Positions 24,146 to 32,402 of a stretch of DNA of 40,310 bases are shown piece by piece (within the stretch, counting starts at the first letter, position 1; each line of letters opens with the position of its first letter). Origin of the DNA: Magnetococcales bacterium DCbin2 (GTDB lineage: Bacteria > Pseudomonadota > Magnetococcia > Magnetococcales > UBA8363); NCBI GenBank assembly GCA_002753615.1, contig PEAO01000011.1:2448-42757 (forward strand), written 5' to 3'. The translations under genes and the position numbers were made by a program. Below the pieces are notes generated by a model. That model did no database searches. It was given only the letters and a program-made list of their open reading frames with translations, and was not told the origin of the DNA.

Positions 24146-26467
24146 ATGGATAAGCAGCTAACTGCGAGCGAGGCACTGAGGGAACGGTTGATCGCTTTCT
24201 CCCAACGCCATGATCACCCACCAGAACTTATCGAGCAGGCACTCCGTTTGCTCGGTAACTCTGGCTTGCCAGGAGGGGTGGCAGGAGGGGTGGCTAGTGG
24301 GTTGACTGGTGCGATCAAGTGGTTGCACCCTCCGGTAGGCATTCGCCAGTTCATCGAAGACCCCAATTTCCTCGGAAATGCGGGTGAGGTTTATCCAGCG
24401 ATTATGGAGGTGCTGGAGGAGTTGGCTAGTGGCAAATATGTGGAGGCCGTTCTGACCGGTGCCATCGGGACAGGAAAAACTTCAATTGCCCTCTGGGTCA
24501 CTGCGCACTCTCTTTACCAACTTTCCTGTATGCGCGACCCCCACGGGGAGTTTGATCTCGCCCGATCCTCTGAGATCACAATAATTTTCCAGTCCATCAC
24601 CAGAGAGCTGGCCAAGGGGGTGGACTACCAACGTTTCCGGGCGATGATCGAGCGTGCCCCCTACTTCCAGAGGCATTTCCCATTCGACAAGAGCATCGAG
24701 TCAGAATTGAGATTTCCCAACAGGATTATCGTCAAACCTGTATCGGGTTCGGAAACAGCGGCCATCGGTCAGAACGTGATTGGGGGTTGTTTCCCTCCTG
24801 GCCAAAAATTTCTGCTGGCCACTGGAACCATGGCAACGATGGCATCCATGCTTGGAAGGCGTATCACCACACTCACCATCAATGAGTTGAACCAAGTCGT
24901 GCCCTCTGACGAAACTCAAGTAGTGATCACCGGGAAGAAACAGTTGGTACGGCTCCACCTGGAAAACGGGGATACCGTTAACTGCACACCAGACCAAAAA
25001 TTCAGGGGAGAAAATAACGAGTGGATCAATGCCAGTGACTCAGCAGGACGACTCTTACGATTTACTCCAGTGCAAGATGTGCGGGGCCAAGGTTCATTGT
25101 CAGTGGAGTTCATTAGATGTGTCGGGGTTGAGGACATTACTACCGAACCAGTGACCGTTTATGATGTGGAGAATGTTGGCGGAACACATGTCTTCTTCGC
25201 CGCCACGCAAACGGGATTCGTTCACGCTAAAAACTGTATTGACGAAATGAACTACATGGCCATCATCGAGAAGTCCAGGGTGGCTGTGGACAAGGGCACA
25301 TATGACCAAGCCATAACCGTTTACAACTCCATTGCCCGGCGGCGCAAGAGCCGATTCATGAAGAAGGGCAAACTCCCTGGGATTCTCTGTCTGGTCTCCT
25401 CCAAGAGATACCCTGGCCAATTCACCGACCAAAAAGAGAAGGAGGCCCGCAGCGATCCCACGATCTATGTTTACGATAAGCGGACATGGGATATCAAACC
25501 CTGGGCGTTCAGTGGCAGGTTTTTCCGGGTGTTCGTTGGAGACGAGGCCAGGAATCCCCGCATCCTTTCTGAAGGGGAGCAGGTTGGAGACGGTCAGGTC
25601 ATGGACATCCCGGTGGAATATCTACGGGAGTTCGAGACCGACATCATGAACGCCCTACGGGACATCGCCGGGGTGTCCACCCAGACCCTTCGACCTTTCC
25701 TGGTCAACCGGGAGGCAGTTGTCGCTTGCTTCGGCAAGCATGACTCCATTCTGGATCGCAATGATGTGGCGTGGCCGGTCGAAACCTTAAATGTTCTGAT
25801 TGATGACTTCCACGAACCAGAGCGCAAGCGGTGGGCGCATGTGGACCTGAGCCGGACCAGCGACTCCACCGGCATCGTGATGGGGTACGTCAACGGCTTC
25901 ACTCAAATGGATCGTGGGGAGGACATAGAAATTCTGCCCCAGATCAAAATCGACTTTGCCCTGGAGGTGCGCCCACCCAAGGGCGGTGAAATCTCCTTCG
26001 AGAAAATCCGCACCCTGTTCTACATCCTTCGAGATCAGGGGGTGAATCTGAAGTGGATCAGCTTCGATTCGTACCAGTCGGCGGATAGCATCCAAATCCT
26101 CCGGCAGAAAGGCTTCATGACGAACACCATCTCCATGGACAAGAACACTCCGGCCTACGACATGCTGAAGACCGCCCTGTACGACAAACGGGTGGCCATG
26201 CCAGCACACCCCAAGCTGATGCATGAACTCCTCTCCCTGGAGTTCGACACCAAGAAGGGGAAAGTGGACCACCCACCCCTCGGCAGCAAAGACTTGTCCG
26301 ATGCCCTGGCGGGCGTGGTGTTTGGTCTTAGCACCCGGCGGGAGATCTGGTGGGAGTTTGGCATACCACCGGATCAAATACCGGAATCACTCTACGTGCA
26401 AGCATCCAAGGCTAATGAGGCAGCCAAGGCCCACAGGGGGTTCGATGAAAGGCCATCAACCGAGTGA
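24146..26467 (+). CDS. Phage terminase large subunit interrupted by a mini-intein
   Basis: 773 residues; 624 without the intein. Walker A is GAIGTGKT (105-112). Walker B is split: VIGG ends at residue 214, the intein fills 215-363, and CIDEMNYM follows with Asp366 and Glu367. The C-terminal nuclease domain shows HVDLSRTSDSTG (first metal Asp), FDSYQSAD and KDLSDALAG. The enzyme pumps DNA into proheads and cuts it. Splicing is needed to restore Walker B, so the terminase would be inactive before splicing. Ribosome site GGGGGAAG. No portal gene follows, which is unusual for an intact phage. Confidence 0.88.
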   Translation: MDKQLTASEALRERLIAFSQRHDHPPELIEQALRLLGNSGLPGGVAGGVASGLTGAIKWLHPPVGIRQFIEDPNFLGNAGEVYPAIMEVLEELASGKYVEAVLTGAIGTGKTSIALWVTAHSLYQLSCMRDPHGEFDLARSSEITIIFQSITRELAKGVDYQRFRAMIERAPYFQRHFPFDKSIESELRFPNRIIVKPVSGSETAAIGQNVIGGCFPPGQKFLLATGTMATMASMLGRRITTLTINELNQVVPSDETQVVITGKKQLVRLHLENGDTVNCTPDQKFRGENNEWINASDSAGRLLRFTPVQDVRGQGSLSVEFIRCVGVEDITTEPVTVYDVENVGGTHVFFAATQTGFVHAKNCIDEMNYMAIIEKSRVAVDKGTYDQAITVYNSIARRRKSRFMKKGKLPGILCLVSSKRYPGQFTDQKEKEARSDPTIYVYDKRTWDIKPWAFSGRFFRVFVGDEARNPRILSEGEQVGDGQVMDIPVEYLREFETDIMNALRDIAGVSTQTLRPFLVNREAVVACFGKHDSILDRNDVAWPVETLNVLIDDFHEPERKRWAHVDLSRTSDSTGIVMGYVNGFTQMDRGEDIEILPQIKIDFALEVRPPKGGEISFEKIRTLFYILRDQGVNLKWISFDSYQSADSIQILRQKGFMTNTISMDKNTPAYDMLKTALYDKRVAMPAHPKLMHELLSLEFDTKKGKVDHPPLGSKDLSDALAGVVFGLSTRREIWWEFGIPPDQIPESLYVQASKANEAAKAHRGFDERPSTE
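24788..25234 (+). other. Mini-intein inside the terminase Walker B motif
   Basis: 149 residues from Cys215 (TGT at 24788) to Asn363 (AAC ending at 25234), followed by Cys364. The N-terminal block starts CFPPGQKFLLATG. Block B reads GDTVNCTPDQKF with Gln where the usual His stands. Block F is TVYDVENVGGTHVFFA and block G is TGFVHAKN-C, with Lys instead of His before Asn, similar in style to DnaE inteins that also lack that His. No homing endonuclease domain is present. Splice residues Cys1, Asn149 and Cys+1 are intact; the missing block B His makes efficiency uncertain. Confidence 0.85.
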
Positions 26468-26746
26468 TGAAACGGGCATAGCTATTGGACTGCTCACCCA
26501 CTGTGATCGATAGGTCCAGGTGATCGATCCATTGTGCGGCTGGTCTGGCATTTTCTACACAAAATGTTGTACTATTGTCGCTGACAACAGATGCCGATGA
26601 TGTTGCCCTGCCAGTGGAGAACCCGTGGAGGGATTTGTCAATTGAGTCATGTCGGGACGAGCCTTCCCACTCCTGTCGCATGCCGTAAGCATTCATGCGG
26701 CAATGGGCTTTCTGAAAATCCGACCAGCAAACGGAGTTCAGGTTCC

Positions 26747-27424
26747 TTGGAAACCGTGGCCATCATCGATTTTGAAACAACCGGGTTGTCACCCAATGAG
26801 GGGGAACGCGCCACAGAGATTGCGGCCATTGTGTTGCAAGACGGTCGGGTTGTTCGGCAGTACCAGAGCCTTATGAACGCCGGGATCAGAATCTCGTCCT
26901 TCATCACCAGTTTGACGGGCATCACCAACCAGATGGTGCAGCAGGCACCCCCTGCCGCCAGGGTCATGGGGGAAGTAGCCGACTTCGTGGGCGACCTACC
27001 TCTGGTGGCCCATAACGCATCCTTTGACCGCAAATTCTGGGATGCTGAACTGGCTCGGATCGGTCGAACTCGCCAGCAGGAGTTTGCATGTACCATGCTG
27101 ACTGCCAGGAGGGTCTATCCGACCTCGCCCAACCACAAACTGGGAACCCTGGCAGCGTGGATGCAGTTGCCCGATACCGGCAAGTCCCACCGGGCCATGG
27201 CAGACGCAGAGATGACCGCCCATTTGTTGTGCCACATAGAGACGACTTTGGTGGAGAGATTCAAGATTCCCCGTCTCTCACATGCCCTGCTACGCGCTCT
27301 ACAACAGGTCAAGTCATCCGAGATCCGGTCGTGCATCGAACAGTTTTTGATGCTGCCCGCCCCGCATACGCCCATCTCGCATGGCGTAATACCGGAGAGT
27401 AAGGCCTCTGTCACCCTTTCTTGA
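26747..27424 (+). CDS. DEDDh 3'-5' exonuclease (DnaQ-like)
   Basis: About 225 residues. IIDFETTGLSP gives the first Asp-Glu pair, HNASFDRKFWDAE the second Asp, and HRAMADAEMTAHLL the conserved His and last Asp: a complete DnaQ/RNase T-type active site. It degrades single-stranded 3' ends, in proofreading or repair. I chose TTG at 26747 (GGAG 10 nt upstream); GTG at 26756 is the alternative. An ORF running upstream to 26591 is open but its residues do not resemble the family. The 280 nt before it hold no gene. It converges on the nuclease gene, overlapping it by 14 bp. Confidence 0.78.
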   Translation: METVAIIDFETTGLSPNEGERATEIAAIVLQDGRVVRQYQSLMNAGIRISSFITSLTGITNQMVQQAPPAARVMGEVADFVGDLPLVAHNASFDRKFWDAELARIGRTRQQEFACTMLTARRVYPTSPNHKLGTLAAWMQLPDTGKSHRAMADAEMTAHLLCHIETTLVERFKIPRLSHALLRALQQVKSSEIRSCIEQFLMLPAPHTPISHGVIPESKASVTLS

Positions 27425-28538
27425 TTTCGTCCACCGTCCACCTGTACACATCAAAAAACTGATGTAAAGCCTGCTCATTTTGGAGGGCGGACAGGGGAAA
27501 TTTAGGGAAGAATTCAATTCTGTCCTGTTGGATTTTGATCCCCATGATTAAATTCAATTTTTCCAGGAGTTCTGTCCGTTTTCCTTGATCCCTGAACGAT
27601 GAGTTGCCTCTGATATTGCCAAAGGAAACTTCTACCATGCCGTTTGAATACAGCAGGAACGGGTTCACGTTTTTCCCGTTCAGTTTGACGCTGCCAATGG
27701 CAGAAGAAGTTCCAAACGTCAGCGCATCCGTGTTTTGCTGCATCCAGTCCACGACACGCCTTGCGGTATCAGTGGTCTCTTTGTCTACACCGTCGGCCAG
27801 AGTGGCCAAAAAGGTGTCTTTGTCCAAAATTTGTTTTCTACGAATCGCCTGCTCTTGTTTCTGCTTGGCAGCGGCGGTCTGGCCAATGAGACGGGGAACC
27901 AGGGTTTGGATGCCTTGTCCAACAAATTGCTTCAGTTCCACGGCGATCACGTCCACCCGTGACATGTGTTCGTTCAGGAATTCCACCACCCGTTGTAACT
28001 CAGTGGGGATCTGGTCGGCCAAGAACACCAGCCGGATTCTCCCTGATCGGAGGTTGCTGTCAACGGCTTCCCAGAAGGCGTCCTGATCGCCATTTCCATC
28101 CTGGCCCAGGAAATGGGACAGGACTTCTCCTGGTTCCTCATTCCGTGATCTGCACACCCCATCGAACTGGCTCCGCATCATTTTTGCAGGCCAGTAGACC
28201 ACCCCATTAGCAGCGTAGTCCAGCATTTGCCCGACCACCTCTCGGCGGATGCGAGTATCACTGCTTCGTTTAACTTCAACCAGTGTCGGAATTGCATCTT
28301 GATCAACGAACAGGTGATCAATGGACCAACGGGCCGAGCCATCAGTCTCGTCTGGCACAGCCATTTCCCGACTGATCAGCAACCATCTCCTGGGGGAGGC
28401 TGGATTCATCTGATCCCCTGCCAACAACTCAGGATGACGTTCTACCAGCGTCTGGAGCAGATCTTCGTTTTCGTATGGTCGTTCCTGCATTCCTCGAAGT
28501 GTGCCATCCTCTCCAAGCAGGTAAATTGATTCCGACAT
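27411..28538 (-). CDS. PD-(D/E)XK nuclease-like protein
   Basis: 375 residues from ATG at 28538 (GGAGG about 10 nt upstream). Residues about 70-110 form a nuclease core: WSIDHLFVD with Asp74, LVEVKR with Glu88 and Lys90, and VVGQMLDYAAN with a downstream Gln, the arrangement of NucS/restriction-like folds. The middle is helical with an EQAIRRK stretch; the C-terminal 120 residues (from about 250) look like a separate alpha/beta domain that may give target specificity. It probably cuts DNA. It is antisense to its neighbours and preceded by a hairpin-rich leader. A stand-alone defence nuclease is plausible but not shown. Confidence 0.72.
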   Translation of the reverse strand: MSESIYLLGEDGTLRGMQERPYENEDLLQTLVERHPELLAGDQMNPASPRRWLLISREMAVPDETDGSARWSIDHLFVDQDAIPTLVEVKRSSDTRIRREVVGQMLDYAANGVVYWPAKMMRSQFDGVCRSRNEEPGEVLSHFLGQDGNGDQDAFWEAVDSNLRSGRIRLVFLADQIPTELQRVVEFLNEHMSRVDVIAVELKQFVGQGIQTLVPRLIGQTAAAKQKQEQAIRRKQILDKDTFLATLADGVDKETTDTARRVVDWMQQNTDALTFGTSSAIGSVKLNGKNVNPFLLYSNGMVEVSFGNIRGNSSFRDQGKRTELLEKLNLIMGIKIQQDRIEFFPKFPLSALQNEQALHQFFDVYRWTVDEIKKG

Positions 28539-28567
28539 AGCATTCGCACCCTCCAGCATGAAATGCT

Positions 28568-28751
28568 GGCAGCTCCCAGAATGGAAGCTGCCGGGTGCTT
28601 AAGAACCGTACACAACAACGGCGGGACCGCTTTCCCACTGCGGGTATTATATGACGGCCCCACACCCGGCAGACGAAGCTCTGTCGGAAAGGCACAAAAA
28701 ACCACGGCTGACGGGCGTGGAACCGGTTGTGTGGGGATTTCAAGCCCCACA
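28568..28751. other. Hairpin-rich intergenic patch, possible structured RNA
   Basis: At least four short inverted repeats: GGCAGCT (28568) with AGCTGCC (28586); CCGGCAGA (28666) with TCTGTCGG (28680, one G-U pair); CCACG (28702) with CGTGG (28716); TGTGGGG (28730) with CCCCACA (28745). On the minus strand this is the leader of the nuclease gene, with a TATAAT at 28646-28651. The remaining 28752-29007 has no visible gene. Confidence 0.4.
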
Positions 28752-29007
28752 TGCACCCTACCACTTTACGTCGCCGTCTGTCAAAATGAACACTGGTCAG
28801 GTTTTGCTATAAATGGCGCAAAAAGAAATTGATTTTGGATGAACACGCTTCTGGCAATGGATTTTTCCTCCCACCGTTTTTACTCTGGCCAACATCCAGA
28901 TACCATCCTGGCCGATACTCAGATCACTATGGGGGCTGCTTGTCCGTCAAGTTGTTACATCATTGAAAGATAACTGATTGGCGGAACGTTAGTTGATAAT
29001 AGTTCTG

Positions 29008-29037
29008 GAGCACGATAAACTGTACTTATCGTAGCTC
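29008..29037. other. Inverted repeat resembling a tyrosine-recombinase core site
   Basis: GAGCACGATAA (29008-29018), 7-nt spacer ACTGTAC, then TTATCGTAGCTC (29026-29037). The arms are matched except for one inserted base. Two 11-12-bp arms around a 6-8-bp spacer is the classic layout of a recombinase exchange site. It lies 57 nt before the recombinase gene at 29095. Confidence 0.45.
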
Positions 29038-29094
29038 AGGAACCGCCTGAATCGCGCACTATCTCAACGAGAAACGCCCACTTGTGAGGATGCC

Positions 29095-30021
29095 ATGGAC
29101 ACCAATCTCCCCACCCAAATCACCAACACCGCCCTTTCATTCCAGGTCAACGGGTACATTGCGGCGGCCATGGCCCAGAGAACCACTGCGGCTTATCAAC
29201 GTGATCTCTTCCGGTTCTTGGACTGGGGTGGCCAGATACCGGCGGCACCAGAGGCTCTCGCCACCTACCTCAGTACCCACGCCGAAAGCCACAAGGCATC
29301 CACGCTGATTCGCTGGATGGTCTCGATCTCCAAGGCCCACACCACCCAGGGGATGACGGACCCCACGAAAACCGAGTTGGTCAAAGTGGTGATCAAGGGA
29401 ATCAGGCGCACCCATGGTTCCCAACAAAGGCAAGTCACTCCCGCCATTCGGGAGGACATCATCGCCATGGTAAAAAATGCCACGGGGGCAGGCCCGAAGG
29501 AAACCAGAGACCGGGCTTTGCTTCTGCTGGGCTTCGCGGGGGCATTCCGCAGGTCGGAGTTGGTGACTCTGAACGTGGAAGACATCCAGGAGGTGCGCGA
29601 AGGACTGACCATCACCCTTCAACGGAGCAAAACCGATCAGGAGGGGTGTGGGCGCAAGATTGGCATCCCTTTCGCCCGTGGGGCGCATTGCCCGGTCAAG
29701 GCCATCAAATCCTGGCTCCAGGTTGCAGGCATCACTGATGGGCCGATCTTCCGGGGCGTAGACCGCCATGGCAACGTGGGCGAACGCTTGTCAAACCATG
29801 CCGTGGCCAGGATCATCAAAGCATGGGCTGAAAAAGCGGGTCTGGACCCTGCGGACTATGCTGGCCACAGTCTGCGGTCGGGCTTGGTGACAAGTGCGGC
29901 CAACGCCGGGATTGCCAACCACAAAATCAGAGCGCAGACTGGCCACAAGGGCGATACCATGTTGAACCGCTATATCCGGGACGGCCAGATGTTTGTGGAC
30001 AATGCCGCCGGTATTCTCTGA
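29095..30021 (+). CDS. Second tyrosine recombinase (XerC/D-like)
   Basis: 308 residues, the length of a Xer-type enzyme. N-terminal SAM-like domain (AAMAQRTTAAYQRDLFRFLD), then catalytic Arg in AGAFRRSEL, Lys in RSKTDQ, HSLRSG box, GHKG and nucleophile Tyr in LNRYIRDGQ. All catalytic residues are present. GAGG precedes the ATG. It is unrelated to the 605-residue integrase and probably belonged to a different element. The inverted repeat upstream is a candidate target. Confidence 0.88.
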   Translation: MDTNLPTQITNTALSFQVNGYIAAAMAQRTTAAYQRDLFRFLDWGGQIPAAPEALATYLSTHAESHKASTLIRWMVSISKAHTTQGMTDPTKTELVKVVIKGIRRTHGSQQRQVTPAIREDIIAMVKNATGAGPKETRDRALLLLGFAGAFRRSELVTLNVEDIQEVREGLTITLQRSKTDQEGCGRKIGIPFARGAHCPVKAIKSWLQVAGITDGPIFRGVDRHGNVGERLSNHAVARIIKAWAEKAGLDPADYAGHSLRSGLVTSAANAGIANHKIRAQTGHKGDTMLNRYIRDGQMFVDNAAGIL

Positions 30022-30158
30022 CCCAAGGAACTTGCTGGGTGTGGTGCATCAAACGCTGTCTTGATGCAATGAATGCAGGAAAACTTGCTCTGGACATCAT
30101 GGGGAGGGTGGTCATCGTCCTTATGGAGGTATGTCTCATATTTTGCGGGGGATCGGAT

Positions 30159-30416
30159 ATGATGGGTCTGATGGTAATGGTGATGGGAGGAATGCTTTAT
30201 ACCGGCGGTAATGTCTCCACCCATGTGGGTTCATACCCGCAGCCGGTGCAACCCTATGGGCGCAAGCTGGAGGACGTACTCAACACACCCAGGATGATTA
30301 GAAACGGGGTGATGGAACCGACCGAGACCGAGAAGTTGGAAAAGGCGGAAGAGACGCTGAAGGTACTGCGCAGAAATGGCAAGCTGGGCCACGATCACCG
30401 CAGTGGTTCTCGATAA
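30159..30416 (+). CDS. Small hypothetical protein with a hydrophobic N-terminus
   Basis: 85 residues from ATG at 30159 (GGGGGA 6 nt upstream). It starts MMGLMVMVMGGMLYTGG, a short hydrophobic segment, then a Pro-rich stretch and a charged helical tail (ETEKLEKAEETLKVLRR). No family recognised. The frame is open further upstream, but that start has no ribosome site. Confidence 0.4.
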   Translation: MMGLMVMVMGGMLYTGGNVSTHVGSYPQPVQPYGRKLEDVLNTPRMIRNGVMEPTETEKLEKAEETLKVLRRNGKLGHDHRSGSR

Positions 30417-30622
30417 CCACAGCCGTTATTGGGAGGCTGGAAACTGACATGGTGTGTCAATCAGTGGATCGACGACAAGGACAGCGTCATGCTGAACCAC
30501 ATTTGTAGCCAGCATCGCCGTGATCTTCTTACGCATGGATGGTCTTGTTTGGATGCGGACAGAACTCAATGTTCCCCTTCCGCCATACCCGGTGGCATAA
30601 TTGGCTGGAGCAACAAGAGAAA

Positions 30623-30644
30623 CACCGCCCTGTTGTGGGCGGTG
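30623..30644 (-). terminator. Hairpin terminator after the DUF3489-like gene
   Basis: CACCGCCC (30623-30630) and GGGCGGTG (30637-30644) form a perfect 8-bp stem with a 6-nt loop. On the minus strand it is followed by TTTCTCTTGTT, 39 nt after the stop of the gene ending at 30684. The 30417-30622 stretch has no supported gene. Confidence 0.55.
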
Positions 30645-30683
30645 GTGTAAAAACAAGGTCGTTAATTGCCAGAAGGCTGTTGC

Positions 30684-31340
30684 TCACCCAGCGAAGTACG
30701 TTGTAAAAGAACCGGGCGATCCCTGTTGGTTCGGCCCAACCATGCGCACGCGGTTGGTACGGATATCCAGGCCCAATTTCTTTTTGGCGATGGACAGGAA
30801 CCCCCTGACGGTATGATTTGCCCACCCGGTTGCCTCGGCGATCTGGGCGGCAGTTGCGCCTTCAGGGCGTTTCAACATTTCGATCACCTTAGCCTTTTTG
30901 GTATCATCCCTGATGCGGCGGGGTTTGCTCTTTTCCATGGCTTGTTCGGCAACGATGACATCCGTTTCAAAGTCATTACCCGTTTTCGAGGAAATATCTG
31001 CGGGCGATTCAAGGGAAGCATCGGAGACGATTCCTGCTGTGGCAAAGTCTTTTGCTTCGTCAACGCAATCATTGGTTGGGTCATTGGCTTCGCCGCCGGG
31101 GCCAGTGGTAAAACCAGCTTCGACCTTCCAAGGAGGCTCCAGCCCGATAGCGCAGTACCCCGCCTCAGTGATAAAATCGGAATCGGCTTGAATCAGACCT
31201 TTGGCTCGCATAGAATCAATTACATTTTGCAGGGCACCGCCCCGCCATACCATGCCTTCTGGTATAGGGTAAATTGCTCCATCAGTGCGGGCGGCGGCGG
31301 TTTCAATGATGGCCTTTTGGGTGGTGGTCAGTTCGTTCAT
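30684..31340 (-). CDS. DUF3489-like protein with a winged-helix C-terminus
   Basis: 218 residues from ATG at 31340 (GGGAG upstream). The N-terminus (LTTTQKAIIETAAARTDGAI) and the C-terminus (TKKAKVIEMLKRPEGATAAQ, then GWANHTVRGFLSIAKKKLGL) match the pattern of DUF3489 proteins: a predicted helix-turn-helix in which a Trp-x3-Thr-Val-Arg helix could contact DNA. A low-complexity acidic linker joins them. Such genes are common on proteobacterial prophages and islands. Function unknown; DNA binding is inferred. Confidence 0.7.
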   Translation of the reverse strand: MNELTTTQKAIIETAAARTDGAIYPIPEGMVWRGGALQNVIDSMRAKGLIQADSDFITEAGYCAIGLEPPWKVEAGFTTGPGGEANDPTNDCVDEAKDFATAGIVSDASLESPADISSKTGNDFETDVIVAEQAMEKSKPRRIRDDTKKAKVIEMLKRPEGATAAQIAEATGWANHTVRGFLSIAKKKLGLDIRTNRVRMVGPNQQGSPGSFTTYFAG

Positions 31341-31434
31341 GGTGTTTGCTCCCAATTGTTTGTTTGCGATGACTACATACAGCCATTTCTCCAAAAGAGT
31401 ATCAAGCACAGTGTAATGTTTTATATGGTTTTTC

Positions 31435-32069
31435 TTGATTTCCCTCCGTCATGCGTCTGGGCAACTCTGCACGAAACGTTGTGCATTCGCACTTGGCTGC
31501 ATTTGCTGCTTTATTGGTATCGACTCGGTGATCTGGCTCGGCAACGATCTGGGCGCACTCACCCTTGAGTCGGACAAACGCACGATTTCTGTCCCGAACG
31601 CAGGTGTGGCCATCGCCAGGGTGGCATACCGTTTCATGGCCCGATCCTGGGGCTTGTCCGCGCCATCGACTGTGGCCGGGTTGGACGAATATCCGGTGCA
31701 TGCTCCTTTGACCGTCACCACGGGGGATGCGCTGGGTACTGGCAAGATATTCTACCAGCGGGGTGATGGTACGTTTCGGGGCCAGGATATCTCTGACCCG
31801 CTTTTGACCACCGAAATGAGGCCAAACGTTCCCGTGGCCGCGCTGAGATTGACGCCGGTGAGCCGTTGCAGGAGGTGTCTTTGACCTGTCCGCATCGGCC
31901 TGGGCTGATGCAGGGACAACTGGTCGAGGTTCACGATGCGCTTATGGGCCAGTCGTGGCGCGGGGAAATAACATCTATGATTCCATTACGCCGCTGGGCC
32001 AAAACTGATAACGTCCTTGGAGGTGCTTCGTCATGTCCAATCCAGTGTTTGACTTGCAGGGCATCTTGA
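31435..32069 (+). pseudogene. Frameshifted remnant, probably of a phage gene
   Basis: An open frame 31435-31884 encodes a plausible protein (SDKRTISVPNAGVAIARVAY, then SWGLSAPSTVAGLDEYPVHA) that ends at 31884. The sequence seems to continue in another frame from about 31866 (PGLMQGQLVEVHDALMGQSW, then RGEITSM) and then degenerates. The two parts read like one ancestral protein split by a frameshift. Family not certain. Confidence 0.4.
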
Positions 32070-32389
32070 CCGAGAAGGCAGCATCCCTGGCCGTGGTCAT
32101 CTCGATTGATGGTGGCGTGGCTCATGTAGCGATTAGAAATGGTGTTGTCGATGTGGCGTTTGCTGAAGGGATAAGGGTTGTTCAGGCATTGGCCTATGGC
32201 TTTCAGATGCTCCGGCGTGCGTTGCCGCATCACGGTATCGTCTCTTCCAAAAATCGACCAACTACCGGACACTACCCCTCGCTCGGTAAGTTTACATTAC
32301 GTATAGTATTGAATTCAGGGATGTTGCGAGCGCACCGGTTGAAAGAAATTCTGCGGTGGACGGATCATGGGCCAGTGAACAATCAGTGA
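32033..32389 (+). CDS. Small phage-like protein, C-terminus probably foreign
   Basis: 118 residues. GGAGG lies about 10 nt before the ATG. The first about 55 residues (MSNPVFDLQGILTEKAASLA, VVISIDGGVAHVAIRNG) look like a real small beta-rich phage protein. The rest, after about VVQALAYG, loses that character and runs into the leader of the type I operon, so the gene is probably truncated by recombination at about 32.2 kb. Confidence 0.4.
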   Translation: MSNPVFDLQGILTEKAASLAVVISIDGGVAHVAIRNGVVDVAFAEGIRVVQALAYGFQMLRRALPHHGIVSSKNRPTTGHYPSLGKFTLRIVLNSGMLRAHRLKEILRWTDHGPVNNQ

Positions 32390-32402
32390 AGGAGTATCCG
32401 GG

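Larger units (their letters stand above)
13128..26467. mobile_element. Integrated phage/satellite-like element at tRNA-Ser
   Basis: Starting at the tRNA 3' end: integrase, unknown AT-rich gene, AlpA-like protein, primase-polymerase, D5-like helicase with iteron-like repeats, small DNA-binding genes, UDG-like protein, small-terminase candidate, ParB-methyltransferase and large terminase with intein. No portal, capsid or tail gene follows the terminase, unlike an intact tailed prophage. The right attachment site is not visible, so the true right end is unknown and may lie beyond the window; the end given is only that of the last clear phage gene. Confidence 0.6.

Noticed and set aside
26591-26746. 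N-terminal extension of the exonuclease frame
   Set aside because: The first 52 residues do not resemble DnaQ-type proteins, and a TTG or GTG start fits the domain boundary better.
28563-28832. 89-codon plus-strand frame in the hairpin-rich patch
   Set aside because: Product looks non-coding and the region is full of inverted repeats.
29137-29769. 210-codon minus-strand frame over the second recombinase
   Set aside because: Antisense shadow of a gene with intact catalytic residues.
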